DNA from: Paenibacillus curdlanolyticus YK9
GTDB lineage: Bacteria > Bacillota > Bacilli > Paenibacillales > Paenibacillaceae
NCBI RefSeq assembly: GCF_000179615.1
Contig: NZ_AEDD01000003.1
Location: 390,363 to 454,362 of the forward strand
DNA: 64,000 nt
Direction: 5' to 3'
Positions 63,238-64,000 of this stretch are shown here, piece after piece. Numbering within the stretch: the first letter of the stretch is position 1; each line of letters opens with the position of its first letter. The position numbers were made by a program, and so were the translations under genes. Below the pieces are notes generated by a model, which was not told the DNA's origin, searched no databases, and saw only the letters and a program-made list of their open reading frames with translations.

Positions 63238-64000
63238 TTAGTGACCTACCATCATCGCCGGGTCCGGATTTTCCCCGCCAGTGATATCCTCTTCTTTCAG
63301 CTGTCTCGGCTTTCGCAGGATGAGCGTCAATGCAACGCCTGCAGTCGCAATGCACGCAGACAGGAAGAAGGTGTCGCCGTACCCTGCAACGACAGCGTCC
63401 AGCGGATTCGCATTCGCTCCCGCGCTTGCGGCGTGGGAGGTGATTTGCGACGTCAGATAACCGGTCAAGCCTGCGACCGCAAACGAGACGACTACTTGCT
63501 GAGCTGCTGTAGTCAGCGGAGTAACGCGGCTCACCAGACGGCGAGGCGCCGAGTTCAGGACATGCGTGTTAAGCGGCATCATGGAGAAGCCCATGCCCAG
63601 TCCCATAATGCAGATGCACAGAATGATGACCCACAGCGAAGTATCGACGGAAATGCCAGACAAAATGAACAAGGCGACAGATACGGCTGTAAGGCCAGCG
63701 AAGGCAAGCGGACGTGCGCCGATCTTGTCAAACAACCGGCCGCTGATCGGCATGCCGATTCCCGCGCATAGCGCCTGCGGCATCAGGATCCAGCCCGTTT
63801 CAAGTGCGCTGTAGTGCATAACGCCTTGCAAATATAGCGGTACGATGAGCATGGCGCCGAACAGCGCAAGCTGTACGATCCATACCAAGATGATGCTGCG
63901 CGTAAAGTCGGACGACTTGAACACTTTCAGCTCCAGCAGCGGCTGCTTCTGTCTCAGCTCCACGATGATGAAGAGGATGAGCGCAACACCGCCGACGATC
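63238..64000 (-). CDS. MFS drug transporter (DHA2/EmrB type), C-terminal half (cut by window edge)
   Basis: At least 254 residues of a membrane transporter. Six to seven helices are seen, including LFGAMLIVPLYLQGVMHYSALETGWILMPQALCAGIGMPISGRLFDKIGARPLAF, a DHA2-family motif for 14-helix drug/H+ antiporters. SSAPRRLVSRVTPLTTAAQQVVVSFAVAGL fits EmrB/QacA relatives. The frame stays open to base 64000, so the start is outside. It ends GGENPDPAMMVGH. Drug export is the usual role. Confidence 0.9.
   Translation of the reverse strand, partial: IVGGVALILFIIVELRQKQPLLELKVFKSSDFTRSIILVWIVQLALFGAMLIVPLYLQGVMHYSALETGWILMPQALCAGIGMPISGRLFDKIGARPLAFAGLTAVSVALFILSGISVDTSLWVIILCICIMGLGMGFSMMPLNTHVLNSAPRRLVSRVTPLTTAAQQVVVSFAVAGLTGYLTSQITSHAASAGANANPLDAVVAGYGDTFFLSACIATAGVALTLILRKPRQLKEEDITGGENPDPAMMVGH

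Overview
The window looks like chromosomal DNA of a Paenibacillus/Cohnella-type Firmicute (Paenibacillaceae). The evidence is strong GGAGG ribosome binding sites, intrinsic terminators with T tracts, a KapB sporulation-kinase accessory protein, YkpA-type ABC-F, YhgE, a UgtP-like glycosyltransferase, copper-amine-oxidase-type repeats and a mixed GC content near one half. No rRNA, tRNA, integrase, transposase or CRISPR array was seen, and both ends cut through genes.

Layout. (1) 1-2.8 kb: end of an ABC-2 exporter operon and small membrane, zinc-ribbon and PilZ-like genes. (2) 2.9-7.6 kb: a compact, translationally coupled operon on the minus strand that resembles a RiPP (ribosomally made, modified peptide) locus. 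It has a 79-aa Gly/His-rich precursor with a lasso-type leader, an HPrK-like kinase, a PqqD-like recognition protein, an S26 peptidase, an ABC exporter with a zinc-ribbon N-terminus, and a DUF1854 protein. No lasso B2 peptidase or asparagine-synthetase-like cyclase is present, so the product is unknown. (3) 7.6-27.2 kb: a large exopolysaccharide (EPS) locus, also on the minus strand. In transcription order it runs PilZ-like protein, CpsC/Wzz, CpsD tyrosine kinase, a structured leader, GalU, priming sugar transferase, three GT4 transferases, Wzy-like polymerase, a fourth glycosyltransferase, Wzx flippase, rmlACBD, ManC, UDP-glucose dehydrogenase, a PF14907-type nucleotidyltransferase and an LCP ligase. 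The activated sugars implied are UDP-Glc, UDP-GlcA, dTDP-Rha and GDP-Man. (4) 27.4-28.3 kb: an XRE repressor and a small ORF. (5) 28.4-40.6 kb: glutamate synthase, a secreted SGNH hydrolase, a membrane acyltransferase, a cytoplasm-type beta-helix protein, YhgE and its TetR regulator. (6) 40.7-64 kb: ordinary chromosomal genes: KapB, UgtP-like, malic enzyme, alpha-xylosidase with an AraC regulator, NlpC/P60, CDF transporter, ABC-F, Gfo/Idh/MocA, CvfC, transglutaminase, a sulfur-salvage-like LLM/M20 pair with a broken LLM remnant, SDR, pentapeptide repeat protein, L25/Ctc and an MFS pump.

The main new observation links regions 2, 4 and 5. A perfect 15-bp palindrome, GATACA-N3-TGTATC, fills the 17-bp spacer of a near-consensus promoter in front of the RiPP-like precursor. 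It recurs over the promoter of the acyltransferase gene, and weaker copies sit upstream of the XRE gene (shared with the head of the EPS operon) and of a small zinc-ribbon gene. The XRE protein is the natural candidate repressor, which would tie the peptide, the EPS locus and an envelope acyltransferase into one regulon. All product names rest on reading motifs by eye; no database search was run.
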